Below are positions 26,234-35,554 of a stretch of 64,000 nt of DNA, in pieces. Each line of letters begins with the position of its first letter. Positions within the stretch are counted from its first letter, which is position 1. Made by a program: the position numbers and the translations under genes. The notes under the pieces were generated by a model. The model was not told the DNA's origin, made no database searches, and saw only the letters and a program-made list of their open reading frames with translations. The stretch is from Mycolicibacterium stellerae (GTDB lineage: Bacteria > Actinomycetota > Actinomycetes > Mycobacteriales > Mycobacteriaceae), in assembly GCF_003719305.1 (NCBI RefSeq), contig NZ_RARC01000035.1, forward strand, positions 1 to 64,000. The letters are read 5' to 3'.

Positions 26234-27036
26234 ACGCCACAGAGGACGACTCGCCAGACATCCGCTACAGCGTCGCCGACAACGGTGTCGCCACCATCAC
26301 GTTCAATCGCCCCCAACAACTCAATGCGCTGACCACGGCCATGCTGACCGAGACCTTGCCGCAGATGTGTGCCGCCGCAGGCTCCGACCCTGCAGTCAAG
26401 GTCGTCGTGATCACCGGCACGGGACGCGGATTCTGCACCGGCGCTGATGTCAGCAACCACATTCCGTCGCTCCTGTCTGCACCGGACTCCACCACCCTGC
26501 AGCGCCCCCTTGGCTCGCTGGTGCTGCCGGTATGGCAGATCCCCAAACCGGTCATCGCCGCCCTCAACGGCGTCGCCGCCGGCGGCGGCATGTCGCTGGC
26601 ATGTGCCGCCGACTTCCGCATCATGGCGCAGTCGGCGTCCTTCGTTGCCGCCTTCGTACGACGGGGACTGATGCCCGACAGCGGGCTGACCTACCTTCTG
26701 CCCAAGCTCATTCCGCGGTCGCGGGCACTGCGGATCATGATGACCGGCGCGAAGGTGAGCGCCGCCGAGGCGCTCGAGCTGGGCCTGGCCGACGAGGTGG
26801 TGCCCGACGACGAATTGGCCGCGGCCGCCCACGCCTTCGCCGCACAGCTCGCTGCCGGGCCGGCGATCGCCCTGTCGTTCACCAAACGCGCCGTGCAACG
26901 CGCCGACGAACACACCCTGGCCGCGCAACTCGAATTCGAAAGCTGGGGCCAGACCACGTGTTTCAAGACCGACGACTTCCACGAAGGGCTGGCCGCATTC
27001 GCGCAGAAACGCCCGCCCGTCTTCAGGGGACGCTGA
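26230..27036 (+). CDS. Enoyl-CoA hydratase/isomerase family protein
   Basis: A 268-aa crotonase beginning at GTG 26230, which overlaps the MaoC stop. TGTGRGFCTGADVS and LNGVAAGGGMSLACAADF give the oxyanion hole; RRGLMPDSGLTYLLPK has Asp instead of Glu in the usual base position, seen in isomerase-like members. It is one of two crotonases in this operon, which suggests different chemistries rather than duplication, since the two are not close copies. Confidence 0.9.
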   Translation: MNATEDDSPDIRYSVADNGVATITFNRPQQLNALTTAMLTETLPQMCAAAGSDPAVKVVVITGTGRGFCTGADVSNHIPSLLSAPDSTTLQRPLGSLVLPVWQIPKPVIAALNGVAAGGGMSLACAADFRIMAQSASFVAAFVRRGLMPDSGLTYLLPKLIPRSRALRIMMTGAKVSAAEALELGLADEVVPDDELAAAAHAFAAQLAAGPAIALSFTKRAVQRADEHTLAAQLEFESWGQTTCFKTDDFHEGLAAFAQKRPPVFRGR

Positions 27037-27037
27037 G

Positions 27038-27823
27038 ATGACCTTCACCGACATCCTCTACGACGCGACCGACGGTGTTGCGACGATCACCATCAACCGG
27101 CCCGAGGCGCTCAACGCCCTGCGCACGGTCACCGTCACCGAACTCATCGAAGCCTTCCGACGCGCCGACGATGACCCCACCATCGGCGTGGCCATCCTCA
27201 CTGGCGCCGGTGATCGCGCCTTCTGCGTCGGCGCCGACCAAAAAGAACTGGTCGCCAAGCTCGACGCTGCAGGCTGGCGCGCCATCGCCCGCGACCTACG
27301 CGATCTGTTCGCCACCATGCGCGGGGCCGGCATCCCCATCATCGCTGCCGTCAAAGGCTGGTGCATCGGAGGCGGCCACGAGCTGCACTGCTTTGCTGAC
27401 ATCACCGTCGCCGACGCGAACGCCCGCTTCGGGCAGGTCGGGGCGAAAGTCGGGGGAGCGCCGATCTACATGACACGGCTGCTGCCGAAGATCGTCGGGG
27501 AGAAGAAGGCCCGCGAAATCCTGTTCCTGTGCGAGAAATACACCGCCACCGACGCATTGAACATGGGGCTGATCAATCGGGTCGCCCCGGCCGGCACCGT
27601 CGATGAGGTTGCCGCGCAGATCGCCGCCGACCTGCTCGCGAAAAGCCCCACCGTGCTGCGCATCCTCAAAGCGGCGATCGCCGGGGAGGACGTGTTGGGC
27701 GACGACGTGATCCCGATGATCGTCGAAAGTCTCGCCTCGTTCTTCGGCTCCGCCGAGCAGCGCGAAGCCACCACCGCCTTCGCCGAGAAGCGCGAACCCG
27801 ACTACCAGCAATTCCGGAGGTAA
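27038..27823 (+). CDS. Crotonase of the MenB/BadI ring-hydrolase-like group
   Basis: A 261-aa crotonase. The stretch FGQVGAKVGGAPIYMTRLLP followed by VGEKKAREILFLCEKYTA and NMGLINRV resembles MenB and BadI (2-ketocyclohexanecarboxyl-CoA hydrolase) more than ordinary hydratases. Members of this group cleave or close C-C bonds next to a CoA ester, including ring opening. If it is a ring hydrolase, the operon would degrade a cyclic acid. It lies one base after the upstream crotonase gene and three bases before the CoA-transferase. Confidence 0.82.
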   Translation: MTFTDILYDATDGVATITINRPEALNALRTVTVTELIEAFRRADDDPTIGVAILTGAGDRAFCVGADQKELVAKLDAAGWRAIARDLRDLFATMRGAGIPIIAAVKGWCIGGGHELHCFADITVADANARFGQVGAKVGGAPIYMTRLLPKIVGEKKAREILFLCEKYTATDALNMGLINRVAPAGTVDEVAAQIAADLLAKSPTVLRILKAAIAGEDVLGDDVIPMIVESLASFFGSAEQREATTAFAEKREPDYQQFRR

Positions 27824-27826
27824 ACC

Positions 27827-29047
27827 GTGACCATCCCCCAGGCCGGTCCGGCCGTAACCGGACCTCTCAACGGCGTCAAAATCGTTGCCTTCGAACATGC
27901 TTGGGCCGCACCGTACGGCACCATGATGCTCGCCGACATGGGCGCCGACGTCGTCAAGATCGAACCGCCCGGTGTCGGAGACCACGTGCGCAATTGGACA
28001 CGCAACGACCTCGACGGGCTCAGTCCGCACTTCCTGGCAGTCAACCGCAACAAGCGCTCCCTGGTGCTCGACCTGAAGAACCCCGACGGTCTGCGCACCG
28101 CGAAAGACTTGATCGCCCAAGCCGATGCCGTCGTGGAGAACTTTGCCCCCGGGGTGATGGCACGGCTGGGCCTGGACTACGAGACGGTGTCCGCCGACCA
28201 TCCCGACCTTGTGTACTGCTCCATCAGCGGCTTCGGAGAAACCGGGCCCTACCGCGACCGCCGCGCCTACGACCTGCTCATCCAGGCTGAAGGCGGGCTG
28301 CTGTCGGTGACCGGCACCGACAGCGACTCACTGGCCAAGGTCGGCACCGCCGTCGTCGACGTGCTGGCCGCCATGGTCGCCGCGTTCTCCGTCGCCAGCG
28401 CGTTGCGCGGCAAGGAGGCGCTCGGGCAGGGCCGCTACATCGACGTCTCCATGCTCGACGTTGCCGCCTCGTCGATGGCGTTCAACCTGTTCAGCTACGG
28501 CCTGTCCGGGGTGATTCCCGGCCCTATCGGCACCGCGCACCCGCTGCTAGCTCCCTACGAGGTGTACAACACGGCGACCTCCCCCATCGCCATCGCCATC
28601 CTCACTGAGGCGCACTGGGGGACGTTCTGCCGCCTCATCGACCGCGATGACTTGCGCGACCGCTCCGACTTCGCGACCGCACCCATGCGGGTGCACAATC
28701 GCGAACTGCTCAACGCCGAACTGCAACCGGCATTCGACAAATGGGAAGGTGCGGACCTGGTGGCCGTCCTCAGCGAGGCCGGCCTGGCGTGCGCGAACGT
28801 CAACAATGTCGAGGCGCTACTGGACCATCCCCAGCTGCACGACCGCGACTTCTACAGCCGGTGGAACGTGCGCGGCCACCAGGTCACCGCACCCGGGGCG
28901 CCGTGGCGGATGACCGATTCCCCGCAACCGGTCGACCAGCTGCCGGCCGACCAGCCCGGCGAACACGCCGCCTCGGTGCTCGCAGACTGGCTCGGCATCG
29001 ACAGCTCGGAAATCGAGGTGCTGACGCAGAAGGGAGCGCTGGGATGA
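27827..29047 (+). CDS. Class III (CaiB/BaiF/Frc-family) CoA-transferase
   Basis: A 406-aa protein with the family's N-terminal VKIVAFEHAWAAPYGTMMLADMGADVVKIEPP, NRNKRSLVLDLK, and GFGETGPYRDRRAYDLLIQA, whose Asp is the covalent-intermediate residue. These enzymes move CoA between carboxylic acids, so this one may activate the pathway substrate without ATP. Its stop overlaps the following ATG (ATGA). Confidence 0.93.
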   Translation: MTIPQAGPAVTGPLNGVKIVAFEHAWAAPYGTMMLADMGADVVKIEPPGVGDHVRNWTRNDLDGLSPHFLAVNRNKRSLVLDLKNPDGLRTAKDLIAQADAVVENFAPGVMARLGLDYETVSADHPDLVYCSISGFGETGPYRDRRAYDLLIQAEGGLLSVTGTDSDSLAKVGTAVVDVLAAMVAAFSVASALRGKEALGQGRYIDVSMLDVAASSMAFNLFSYGLSGVIPGPIGTAHPLLAPYEVYNTATSPIAIAILTEAHWGTFCRLIDRDDLRDRSDFATAPMRVHNRELLNAELQPAFDKWEGADLVAVLSEAGLACANVNNVEALLDHPQLHDRDFYSRWNVRGHQVTAPGAPWRMTDSPQPVDQLPADQPGEHAASVLADWLGIDSSEIEVLTQKGALG

Positions 29048-30396
29048 CCGGCATCACCGCGGCAGCCAGTTACGTTCCGCGCTACCGGCTTTCGGGTGCC
29101 GAGATCGCCCGCAGCTTCCGCCGCGACGGCAGCAACGGGCTGCGTAGTCTCGCCGGACCGGACGAAGATGCGCTAACCCTTGCGGTCGAGGCCGCGCGAC
29201 GCCTCCCCGCGGGCATGCTCGACCGGGCGACCTCGGTGGTCTTTTGCTCGACGACCGCGCCATACCTGGTGAAGAACAACGCCAGTGCGGCACACGCGGC
29301 GCTGGGTCTGGATCCCACGGTCCCTGCCTATGACGCCGGAGGCGCATTGCGCTCGGCGGTCGGAGCACTGATGTCCGGGGCGCCTGGCACGCTGATCCTT
29401 GCTGCCGACGTGACTACCGCGCGGCCGGGGGCTCCAAACGAACTGACCCACGGCGACGCAGGCGTAGCTGTGCTTCTCGGAGATCGGGATTCATCGGCGA
29501 TTATCGAGTACACGGCCAGCCACACCGAGGAAATTCTCGATCACTGGCGACATCCGGACAGTCATTGGATCAGCCAGTCCGAGGATAGATTTCCGGTGAG
29601 TATTTATCTGGCCCTGCTGCAGAACACGTTGACTCGCGCCGACTTCGGCGGAAGTGACTACGTGGTGCTCAGCGCGGCATCCTCGCGGCTGTCGAAGGCC
29701 GCCGAGAAGCAGCTCGCCGCGGTCGGCAAGGTCAGCCGCGTCGATGGAGTGGGGTATGGCGGCGTCGCCGATCTGCTGATGAATCTGGTGGAAGTGCTCG
29801 GCGGCGCGAGCACCGGCCAATCGATTACGGCGGTGAGTTTGGCCGACGGCTGCGACATCCTGCGGATCCGCGTGGCCGACGGTGACGGAAGTCTGCGCTT
29901 CCGGCCGGCTCTTGTCGAAGAGGGCGTCACCCCCGCCTACCTGGATGCGCTCACCTGGCGCGGGCTGTTGGACCGCGAACCCCCACGCAGGCCCGAGCCG
30001 CGCGTCGTGAGCGCGCCTGCCGCGCTTCGGGGGGCGTCGTGGAAGTTCACCCTCAAGGCCTCGGTCTGTGGCGCGTGCGGGAATGTGTCGACGCCTCCGC
30101 AGCAGGTCTGTCTGCGCTGCGGGTCGGCCGAGCAGGGTGAGCCCATCGCGATGTCGGATAGGGCCGCGGTGATCCGCACCTTCAGCATCGACCGGCTGGC
30201 CTACACCCTCAACCCGCCCATGGTGGCCGCGGTGGTGGGTTTCGAAGGTGGCGGCCGGTTGGAGGTCGAGCTCACCGACACCGACCCCGACGCCGTGGCG
30301 GTGGGTGCACCCGTTCGGATGACGTTCCGCCGCCGGCATTCCTCCGGCGGCGTGCACAACTACGTCTGGAAAGCCACGACGGACGGTATCGCATGA
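29044..30396 (+). CDS. HMG-CoA-synthase-like protein fused to a DUF35 OB-fold/zinc ribbon
   Basis: A 450-aa fusion. Residues 1-~310 have the HMGS/thiolase-like fold (VPRYRLSGAEI, TAPYLVKNNASAAHAALGL). At the place of the nucleophilic Cys the sequence is DAGGALRSAV (97-106), so the Cys is replaced, probably by Leu102. Residues ~335-450 are DUF35: SVCGACGN...QQVCLRCGS forms the CxxC...CxxC rubredoxin-like ribbon, followed by the OB fold. In archaea DUF35 bridges thiolase and HMGS and channels acetoacetyl-CoA; in steroid catabolism DUF35 partners Ltp2. Here it overlaps the thiolase gene by four bases, so a complex is likely. Confidence 0.85.
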   Translation: MTGITAAASYVPRYRLSGAEIARSFRRDGSNGLRSLAGPDEDALTLAVEAARRLPAGMLDRATSVVFCSTTAPYLVKNNASAAHAALGLDPTVPAYDAGGALRSAVGALMSGAPGTLILAADVTTARPGAPNELTHGDAGVAVLLGDRDSSAIIEYTASHTEEILDHWRHPDSHWISQSEDRFPVSIYLALLQNTLTRADFGGSDYVVLSAASSRLSKAAEKQLAAVGKVSRVDGVGYGGVADLLMNLVEVLGGASTGQSITAVSLADGCDILRIRVADGDGSLRFRPALVEEGVTPAYLDALTWRGLLDREPPRRPEPRVVSAPAALRGASWKFTLKASVCGACGNVSTPPQQVCLRCGSAEQGEPIAMSDRAAVIRTFSIDRLAYTLNPPMVAAVVGFEGGGRLEVELTDTDPDAVAVGAPVRMTFRRRHSSGGVHNYVWKATTDGIA

Positions 30397-31583
30397 GCAG
30401 CAACGGGATTCGCGACAAGGTGGCTATCGTCGGCATGGGCTGCACTCGGTTCGGTGAGCTGTGGGATCGCAGCACGTCCGACCTGTTGGTAGAAGCAGTC
30501 ACCGACTGCCTCAAGGACGCCGACACCGACATCGGTGTCGTCGACGCGTTCTGGCTTGGCACGATGGACTCTGGCTACAGCGGGCTTACCTTGTCCACGG
30601 CGCTGAAGGTCACCGGAAAACCGGTCACCCGGGTAGAGAACATGTGCGCCTCGGGTTCGGAGTCGCTGCGCGGGGCGGTGTACGCGGTGGCCTCGGGTGC
30701 ATACGACGTGGCGATGGCAACCGGCGTGGAGAAGCTTAAGGACTCCGGTTACTCGGGCCTGGTCCGTCAGGATCCACCCGATGACGGATCGTCGGTGGAA
30801 ACCACGGCACCAGCGGCCTTTTCATATCTCGCGCCGGCCTATCAGCAGGCCTACGGTCTGGACGACACCGTCATGCGCGAGGTGCTCAGCCACATCGCGG
30901 TGAAGAATCATGCTAACGGCGCCAAGAACCCGCGAGCCCAGTTCCGCACTCCGGTCAGTGCCGACACGGTGTCCTGCTCGCCGCTGGTCGCCGGCTCGCT
31001 AGGGGTGTTCGACTGCTCCGGTGTCGCTGACGGTGCCGCCGCTGCGCTGGTGGTCCGCGCCGAAGACGCCTACAGGTACACCGACACACCGATGTTCATC
31101 AAGGCGCTGTCAGTGACCGCCGGCGACGGGTACTCGATCCTCGACGACGAAGCCTCCTTCGCCTCGATCCCCGAGGTCGCCGCTTGCGCCGCTGACGCCT
31201 ACCGTCAAGCCGGCATCAAGAACCCGCGTCGGGAGGTGTCGCTGGCCGAGGTGCACGACTGCTTCACCCCCACCGAACTGGTCCTGATGGAGGAGCTGGG
31301 CTTCTCCGAACGAGGCCACGGATGGAGCGATGTCCTTGATGGGGTCTTCGATGCCGACGGAGCGTTGCCGGTGAACATCGACGGCGGCCTCAAGTCGTTC
31401 GGCCACCCGATCGGTGCGACCGGTTTGCGCATGATGTTCGAATGCTGGCTGCAGTTCCGCGGCCAGGCCGGTCCACGCCAATTGTTGGACCCCACCATTG
31501 GTCTCACGCACAATCTCGGCGGCCGTCCAGGGCGTTGTGTGTCGTTCGTGGGCATTGTCGGCAAGGAACCGTCCGACGGATAA
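30393..31583 (+). CDS. Thiolase-family protein (SCP-x/acetyl-CoA acetyltransferase type)
   Basis: A 396-aa thiolase-fold enzyme. VENMCASGSESLRGA has the acyl-accepting Cys85; EVHDCFTPTE and SFGHPIGATGLRM supply the His motifs; the last Cys block reads GGRPGRCVSF. The pattern fits SCP-x-type thiolases that cleave 3-ketoacyl-CoA of branched or steroid chains. It is translationally coupled to the HMGS-like/DUF35 fusion and ends the core of the rightward operon. Confidence 0.92.
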   Translation: MSSNGIRDKVAIVGMGCTRFGELWDRSTSDLLVEAVTDCLKDADTDIGVVDAFWLGTMDSGYSGLTLSTALKVTGKPVTRVENMCASGSESLRGAVYAVASGAYDVAMATGVEKLKDSGYSGLVRQDPPDDGSSVETTAPAAFSYLAPAYQQAYGLDDTVMREVLSHIAVKNHANGAKNPRAQFRTPVSADTVSCSPLVAGSLGVFDCSGVADGAAAALVVRAEDAYRYTDTPMFIKALSVTAGDGYSILDDEASFASIPEVAACAADAYRQAGIKNPRREVSLAEVHDCFTPTELVLMEELGFSERGHGWSDVLDGVFDADGALPVNIDGGLKSFGHPIGATGLRMMFECWLQFRGQAGPRQLLDPTIGLTHNLGGRPGRCVSFVGIVGKEPSDG

Positions 31584-31631
31584 CCCGCACGCTTGCGTGC
31601 AACCACCACCGAAATCCTCGAAAGGAACCTC

Positions 31632-32603
31632 ATGGCCATCTTGGAAGCCGCCGATCTGAGCAAGGATCTGGAGGGCACCTACTACAGCCCCAAAATGCAA
31701 TGGTGGTGTGCGCACGCCGATTTGGTAGATGACGCCGGCAACGAAACAGGCCTGTACTTTTGGCCGGCGCTCGGCTCGCTCGACGAGGCGTGGATCTGCT
31801 CGCTGCACACCATAGACGAGATGCTCGACCTCACCCAGCTCTACCAGCCGCTGGGAACGTTCAAGACCTCGCGCTCCGGTGTCGACGTCCAGTTCGGCAA
31901 CCAGTACATCCGCGGGACCTTCCCGAACTACGAGATTTATGTCGAGGGCGAACCCAACGGTGAGCAGGTCTCGCTGCAGGTTGAGATGACCGCGGAAACA
32001 CCGGCATTCGAGGCCGTTCCCAATCTGCGCGGCATCACCTGGCACTACGTTCCGCGGTTCTCGGTGCGGGGGACGCTGACCCGTGGCGGCAAGGCCACCT
32101 CGGTATCCGGGGTCGGGTACCTGGAGCGGCGACGCGGCCGATTCTGGACCCCCGGCATCAATCGCGGTCTATGGGAGAGCATCCCCGGCGCCGGGCCCGC
32201 ACCCTTTGCAATCCCGCTGTTCTACAAGGTGTGGAAGAACGACGGCACCATTCAGCTGCAGACGTTGACATTCACCGTCGACGGCAGGCAGATGGTGGAC
32301 TTCGAAAACGTCGAGGTCGACATTCAGGAGACCGCAAACCTGCCCGGATTCGAAGAGATCGACCACCCGATGCGCTACCGGCTCACCGCCGATGGTGACG
32401 GTGGCACCGCCACCATCGACGTCGTGCGTAATCCGCACCGGCTCGGCCTGCGTAACTATTTCGACGACCCGGATCCGCGCGCCAAGTGGACCGGTCTTTA
32501 CGGCGCCGGCCACGCCACCGGCGTGGTCACCTACCGCGGCGAAGAGCACCGCGTTGATGCACCGAGCTATGGCAGCGCTCTGTTCTTCTACGAAAACAGC
32601 TGA
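31632..32603 (+). CDS. Unrecognised beta-rich protein at the end of the acyl-CoA operon
   Basis: About 323 aa from ATG 31632, set by a GAAAGGAA ribosome site. It is rich in aromatic residues and beta-strand patterns (MQWWCAHADLVDDAG, GLYFWPALGSLDEAWICSLHTI, SVSGVGYLERRRGRFWTPG). The shape, with duplicated antiparallel strands and no signal peptide, recalls AttH/CrtC-type lipocalin-like proteins, but I cannot name a family. A 14-bp inverted repeat GCACGCTTGCGTGC lies in the gap before it (31587-31600). Its place suggests binding or isomerising a pathway intermediate. Confidence 0.75.
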   Translation: MAILEAADLSKDLEGTYYSPKMQWWCAHADLVDDAGNETGLYFWPALGSLDEAWICSLHTIDEMLDLTQLYQPLGTFKTSRSGVDVQFGNQYIRGTFPNYEIYVEGEPNGEQVSLQVEMTAETPAFEAVPNLRGITWHYVPRFSVRGTLTRGGKATSVSGVGYLERRRGRFWTPGINRGLWESIPGAGPAPFAIPLFYKVWKNDGTIQLQTLTFTVDGRQMVDFENVEVDIQETANLPGFEEIDHPMRYRLTADGDGGTATIDVVRNPHRLGLRNYFDDPDPRAKWTGLYGAGHATGVVTYRGEEHRVDAPSYGSALFFYENS

Positions 32604-32703
32604 GCCAGCATTGACGTAGACCTGCCCAACCAGCTTGCGTGCGCAACGACGCCGTCGGCTGGCGGGGCAGTTCACGCCGGTATCGCCGGGTCATTACTGC
32701 TAC

Positions 32704-32719
32704 CATTAGTCGAATAATG
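32704..32719. promoter_or_regulatory. Palindromic operator upstream of the GntR gene
   Basis: CATTAGTCGAATAATG is a near-perfect 16-bp inverted repeat (7 of 8 positions per arm) 44 bases before the proposed GTG. Its right arm recurs at 43482-43492 and 43553-43563. Confidence 0.5.
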
Positions 32720-32762
32720 CACCTAACGGGGCGATCGCTCGCCTGACGATACGGCGGCAGGC

Positions 32763-33605
32763 GTGAAGAGAGGTCTGGGGTTGGCCGACATCGGTGGCGG
32801 CAGTGGGCAACGCGCCGCGAAGTCCGGTTCTTCAACGCTCGCAGTTCGCAGCAGCCGTCCATTGCCCAAACTGGCCGCCATGCTCGCGCAGGAACTTCGC
32901 TCGAAGATCCTCGGTCTCGGCCTAGAGCCGGGCGCACCGTTGCCCAGCGAACCGGAGTTGATCGAACAAAGCGGGCTCGGACGGGCCTCGGTGCGCGAAG
33001 CCATCCGACTGCTTGAGGCCGAGGGCCTGGTGGTCATCCGCCGTGGCTCGCACGGCGGGATCTTCGTGGCCCAGCCCAACCTGTCCAACCTCAGTGCGAA
33101 CATCGCGCCGGTGTTGACCTTGTCCAAGGCGCCGCTTCGGGATCTGACCACCTACCGCAAGATGGTCGAACCCCCGGCCGCCGGTATGGCGGCGCGCCTG
33201 GCGACTGAGGCCGAGAAGGCCGATCTGCTGGACCTCGCCAGCCACAACCCCGGAGCCGGGTACGTCAACGAAGTCGCGTTCCACGAGCGGGTCGCCGAAC
33301 TCACCGACAATTTGCTGCTGCGCGTGCTGGTGCGGGTGCCCCACGATTTGTTGCGCGAACACCTCAAAGGCGAAGCCCTCGATGACGCCGTCGTCGCCGA
33401 GGCCAACAACGCCCACCGCGCGATCGCCAAGGCCATTCTGGCCGGCGACGCCGAACGTGCGGAGCGCGCCATGATGAAACACCTGGAAGCCTTCGAGGAG
33501 CGATTCGATGGGGCAGGCCGGCTCGACCGCCCCATCGTCGCGCAGGACCAGTGGCTACGGAACGCGCCCGAGGGTATCGGCGAAGTCATGAGCGGCTGGA
33601 GCTGA
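32763..33605 (+). CDS. FadR/GntR-family transcriptional regulator
   Basis: Up to 280 aa. The winged HTH is clear (LAQELRSKILGLGLEPGAPL, SEPELIEQSGLGRASVREAI, VIRRGSHGGIFVAQ), followed by an all-helical FCD-type effector domain (MVEPPAAGMAARLA, HERVAELTDNLLLRVLV). FCD proteins bind acyl-CoA or organic acids and release DNA. The N-terminal ~30 residues before the HTH are low complexity, so translation may start later. It sits directly after the catabolic operon and is a natural pathway regulator. Confidence 0.88.
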   Translation: MKRGLGLADIGGGSGQRAAKSGSSTLAVRSSRPLPKLAAMLAQELRSKILGLGLEPGAPLPSEPELIEQSGLGRASVREAIRLLEAEGLVVIRRGSHGGIFVAQPNLSNLSANIAPVLTLSKAPLRDLTTYRKMVEPPAAGMAARLATEAEKADLLDLASHNPGAGYVNEVAFHERVAELTDNLLLRVLVRVPHDLLREHLKGEALDDAVVAEANNAHRAIAKAILAGDAERAERAMMKHLEAFEERFDGAGRLDRPIVAQDQWLRNAPEGIGEVMSGWS

Positions 33606-33643
33606 CCTTCTCAGCGGTCCTGCCGCTGGAGAGATTCTGTCCG

Positions 33644-34678
33644 TCAGTTGGCCGGTTGCGCGGCGGTCCAGATATCGGCGAACTGGGTGGCGACGACCTC
33701 GTCGTAGGGAACGTCCTCCTTGATCAGGCCAGTCTGGTGATAGATCTTCATCGCCGCGTCATAGGTGGATGCGGGGATATCGGAGGAGAAATGCGACCGC
33801 GATGCGCTGTAGATCTCGGAGACCAATTGCGGATCGAGATCCCTAAACAGCTCCTGCAGAGCCGGCAGCGCCGTGTCGGGATCCTCGCGAAGGGTGTTGT
33901 TGGCCCGAGTTACCGCACGGACCAGCTTCTCGGCCACCTCCGGGTTGGCGTCAATCCACTCTTTGGTCGCCTGCAGCGTGGAAGTCGGCAGCTTGGAATA
34001 GGTGCTCTCCTTGGTGGTGTTGCGCAGATCGAACACGACGCGTCCCACCCCGGCTTCGGTCATCTGAGTCAGGTCAGGCTCGTAGCTGACCAGCGCATCA
34101 ACGGCACCGGTGCGCAGAGCAGCGCTGGCTTCCGCGCCTGTGCCAACCGCGATGATCGTAACGTCGGTGTCTGGGTTCAAACCGTACTCGCGCAACACGC
34201 CGCGGACGATGGTGTCACCGGTGGATCCTGATGCCGCGACTCCAAATCGCTTGCCGCGCATCGCATTCACGAACGCCTGCGGATCGTCGGCGGGAATGTC
34301 AGGGAACGAGTTGCCCCCGACGAACGCGTAAATCGTGGCCATCTCCAACCCTGCCAGGCTTTGGATGGCCTGCCCCTTGGTGGACAGTTCGATGGGCGTG
34401 TCGAATCCGGTGGTGACGGCAACGACACTGCCGCCGAGCAGAGCCGAAACGGATGCGTCGCCGCTGTCGGTCGACACGATGCTGACGTCAAGCCCTTCGT
34501 CCTCGTAGTAGCCGAGACTCTTGGCCAGGAACGCAGGGCTGAAGGTCATGAGATTGACCCCCGCGATCTTGATGGAGGTGGAACCCGCCTCACTGGAGCC
34601 GGGCTTGCCTGCGCATGCGTTGAGCAGCAGCAGCAGTGGCACCACGACCGCGAGCAGCGCGGTGATGCGACGATGCAT
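33644..34678 (-). CDS. ABC transporter substrate-binding lipoprotein (SsuA/TauA/NMT1 type)
   Basis: A 344-aa protein. A signal peptide ends in the lipobox LLLLLNAC at about residue 22. The mature part has the NMT1/SsuA features: IAGVNLMTFSPAFLAKSLGYYEDEGLDV, TGFDTPIELSTKG and ADIWTAAQPAN at the end. The family binds sulfonates, taurine, thiamine precursors, nitrate or aromatic acids. It is encoded 24 bases after the permease gene and is the third gene of a leftward ABC operon. The ligand may be the acid used by the neighbouring pathway. Confidence 0.9.
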   Translation of the reverse strand: MHRRITALLAVVVPLLLLLNACAGKPGSSEAGSTSIKIAGVNLMTFSPAFLAKSLGYYEDEGLDVSIVSTDSGDASVSALLGGSVVAVTTGFDTPIELSTKGQAIQSLAGLEMATIYAFVGGNSFPDIPADDPQAFVNAMRGKRFGVAASGSTGDTIVRGVLREYGLNPDTDVTIIAVGTGAEASAALRTGAVDALVSYEPDLTQMTEAGVGRVVFDLRNTTKESTYSKLPTSTLQATKEWIDANPEVAEKLVRAVTRANNTLREDPDTALPALQELFRDLDPQLVSEIYSASRSHFSSDIPASTYDAAMKIYHQTGLIKEDVPYDEVVATQFADIWTAAQPAN

Positions 34679-34702
34679 GAGGGTGTGTCCTTTCGTGGAG
34701 CG

Positions 34703-35554
34703 TTACACCGCTGTGGTGATTCCCCAGCCGGCGAGGGATTTCTCGAGAACTCGGAGCAGTTGATCGATGACCATGCCGAGGACGGCGACGACCACCAGGT
34801 AGGCGAAAACGGTTGTGGTATCGAACAATCCGGAGGCGCGCGACAGCCGCAGCCCGAGCCCGTGCTCGGAGATGATGAGTTCGCCGACGACCGCGCCCAT
34901 CAGTGCGAATCCCATGCCGACGCGGGTGCCGGCGAGAACCCACGGGACCGAGGCGGGCAGGCTGACCTTGCGGAAGACGAACCAATCGCCGCCGCCCATC
35001 ATCTTGACCTGGTTGATGAGGCGTTTGTCTACGTTCATCAGTCCGGAGTAGGTGTTGAGCAGCATCACGAAGTAGCACAGTGAGACCACCAACGCGATCT
35101 TGGAGGCTGGGCCGATGCCGAACCAGATGATGAACAGCGGCGCCAAGGCCAGCCGAGGGGTGCTGTAGAGCGCGAGGATGTAGGGATCGACGATCTTCTG
35201 CAGGAGCGGAACCTTGTAGAACAGACAGGCCGTGCCTACGCCGGCGACGGCGCTGATCGCGAAGCCGACCAGAGTGTTCTGCAGCGTAAAGGCAATGTCG
35301 CTGTAGAGCTGCTGGGTGAAGACGAGCTCCGATAGGCGACTCAGCACGGCGGTTGGCTCGCTGACGTAGAACGGGTCGATGATGCCCAGTTCGACGCCAC
35401 CCTGCCAGAGCGCCAGTGCCGCCAGCAGGAAGAGGAGCCGCAGACCCAAGAGGCGAAGGGCGGGTAGCACGGCGCGGCGACGTTTGCGCTGCACCGGTGG
35501 CGCGGTGTCCGTTGCAGGATCCTGCGGACGATCCGCGGTGACTGTGTTAGGCAT
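34703..35554 (-). CDS. ABC transporter permease (SsuC/TauC type)
   Basis: A 283-aa membrane protein with six predicted helices starting at LRLLGLRLLFLLAALALWQG and the BPD_transp_1 EAA loop (GGGDWFVFRKVSLPASVPWVLAG) for contact with the ATPase. Its ATG overlaps the ATPase stop region by eight bases. It forms the pore for the substrate delivered by the lipoprotein downstream. Confidence 0.92.
   Translation of the reverse strand: MPNTVTADRPQDPATDTAPPVQRKRRRAVLPALRLLGLRLLFLLAALALWQGGVELGIIDPFYVSEPTAVLSRLSELVFTQQLYSDIAFTLQNTLVGFAISAVAGVGTACLFYKVPLLQKIVDPYILALYSTPRLALAPLFIIWFGIGPASKIALVVSLCYFVMLLNTYSGLMNVDKRLINQVKMMGGGDWFVFRKVSLPASVPWVLAGTRVGMGFALMGAVVGELIISEHGLGLRLSRASGLFDTTTVFAYLVVVAVLGMVIDQLLRVLEKSLAGWGITTAV

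Noticed and set aside
31587..31600. GCACGCTTGCGTGC inverted repeat as a terminator
   Set aside because: No U-tract follows and the next gene is in the same direction with its own ribosome site; more likely an mRNA hairpin or chance.
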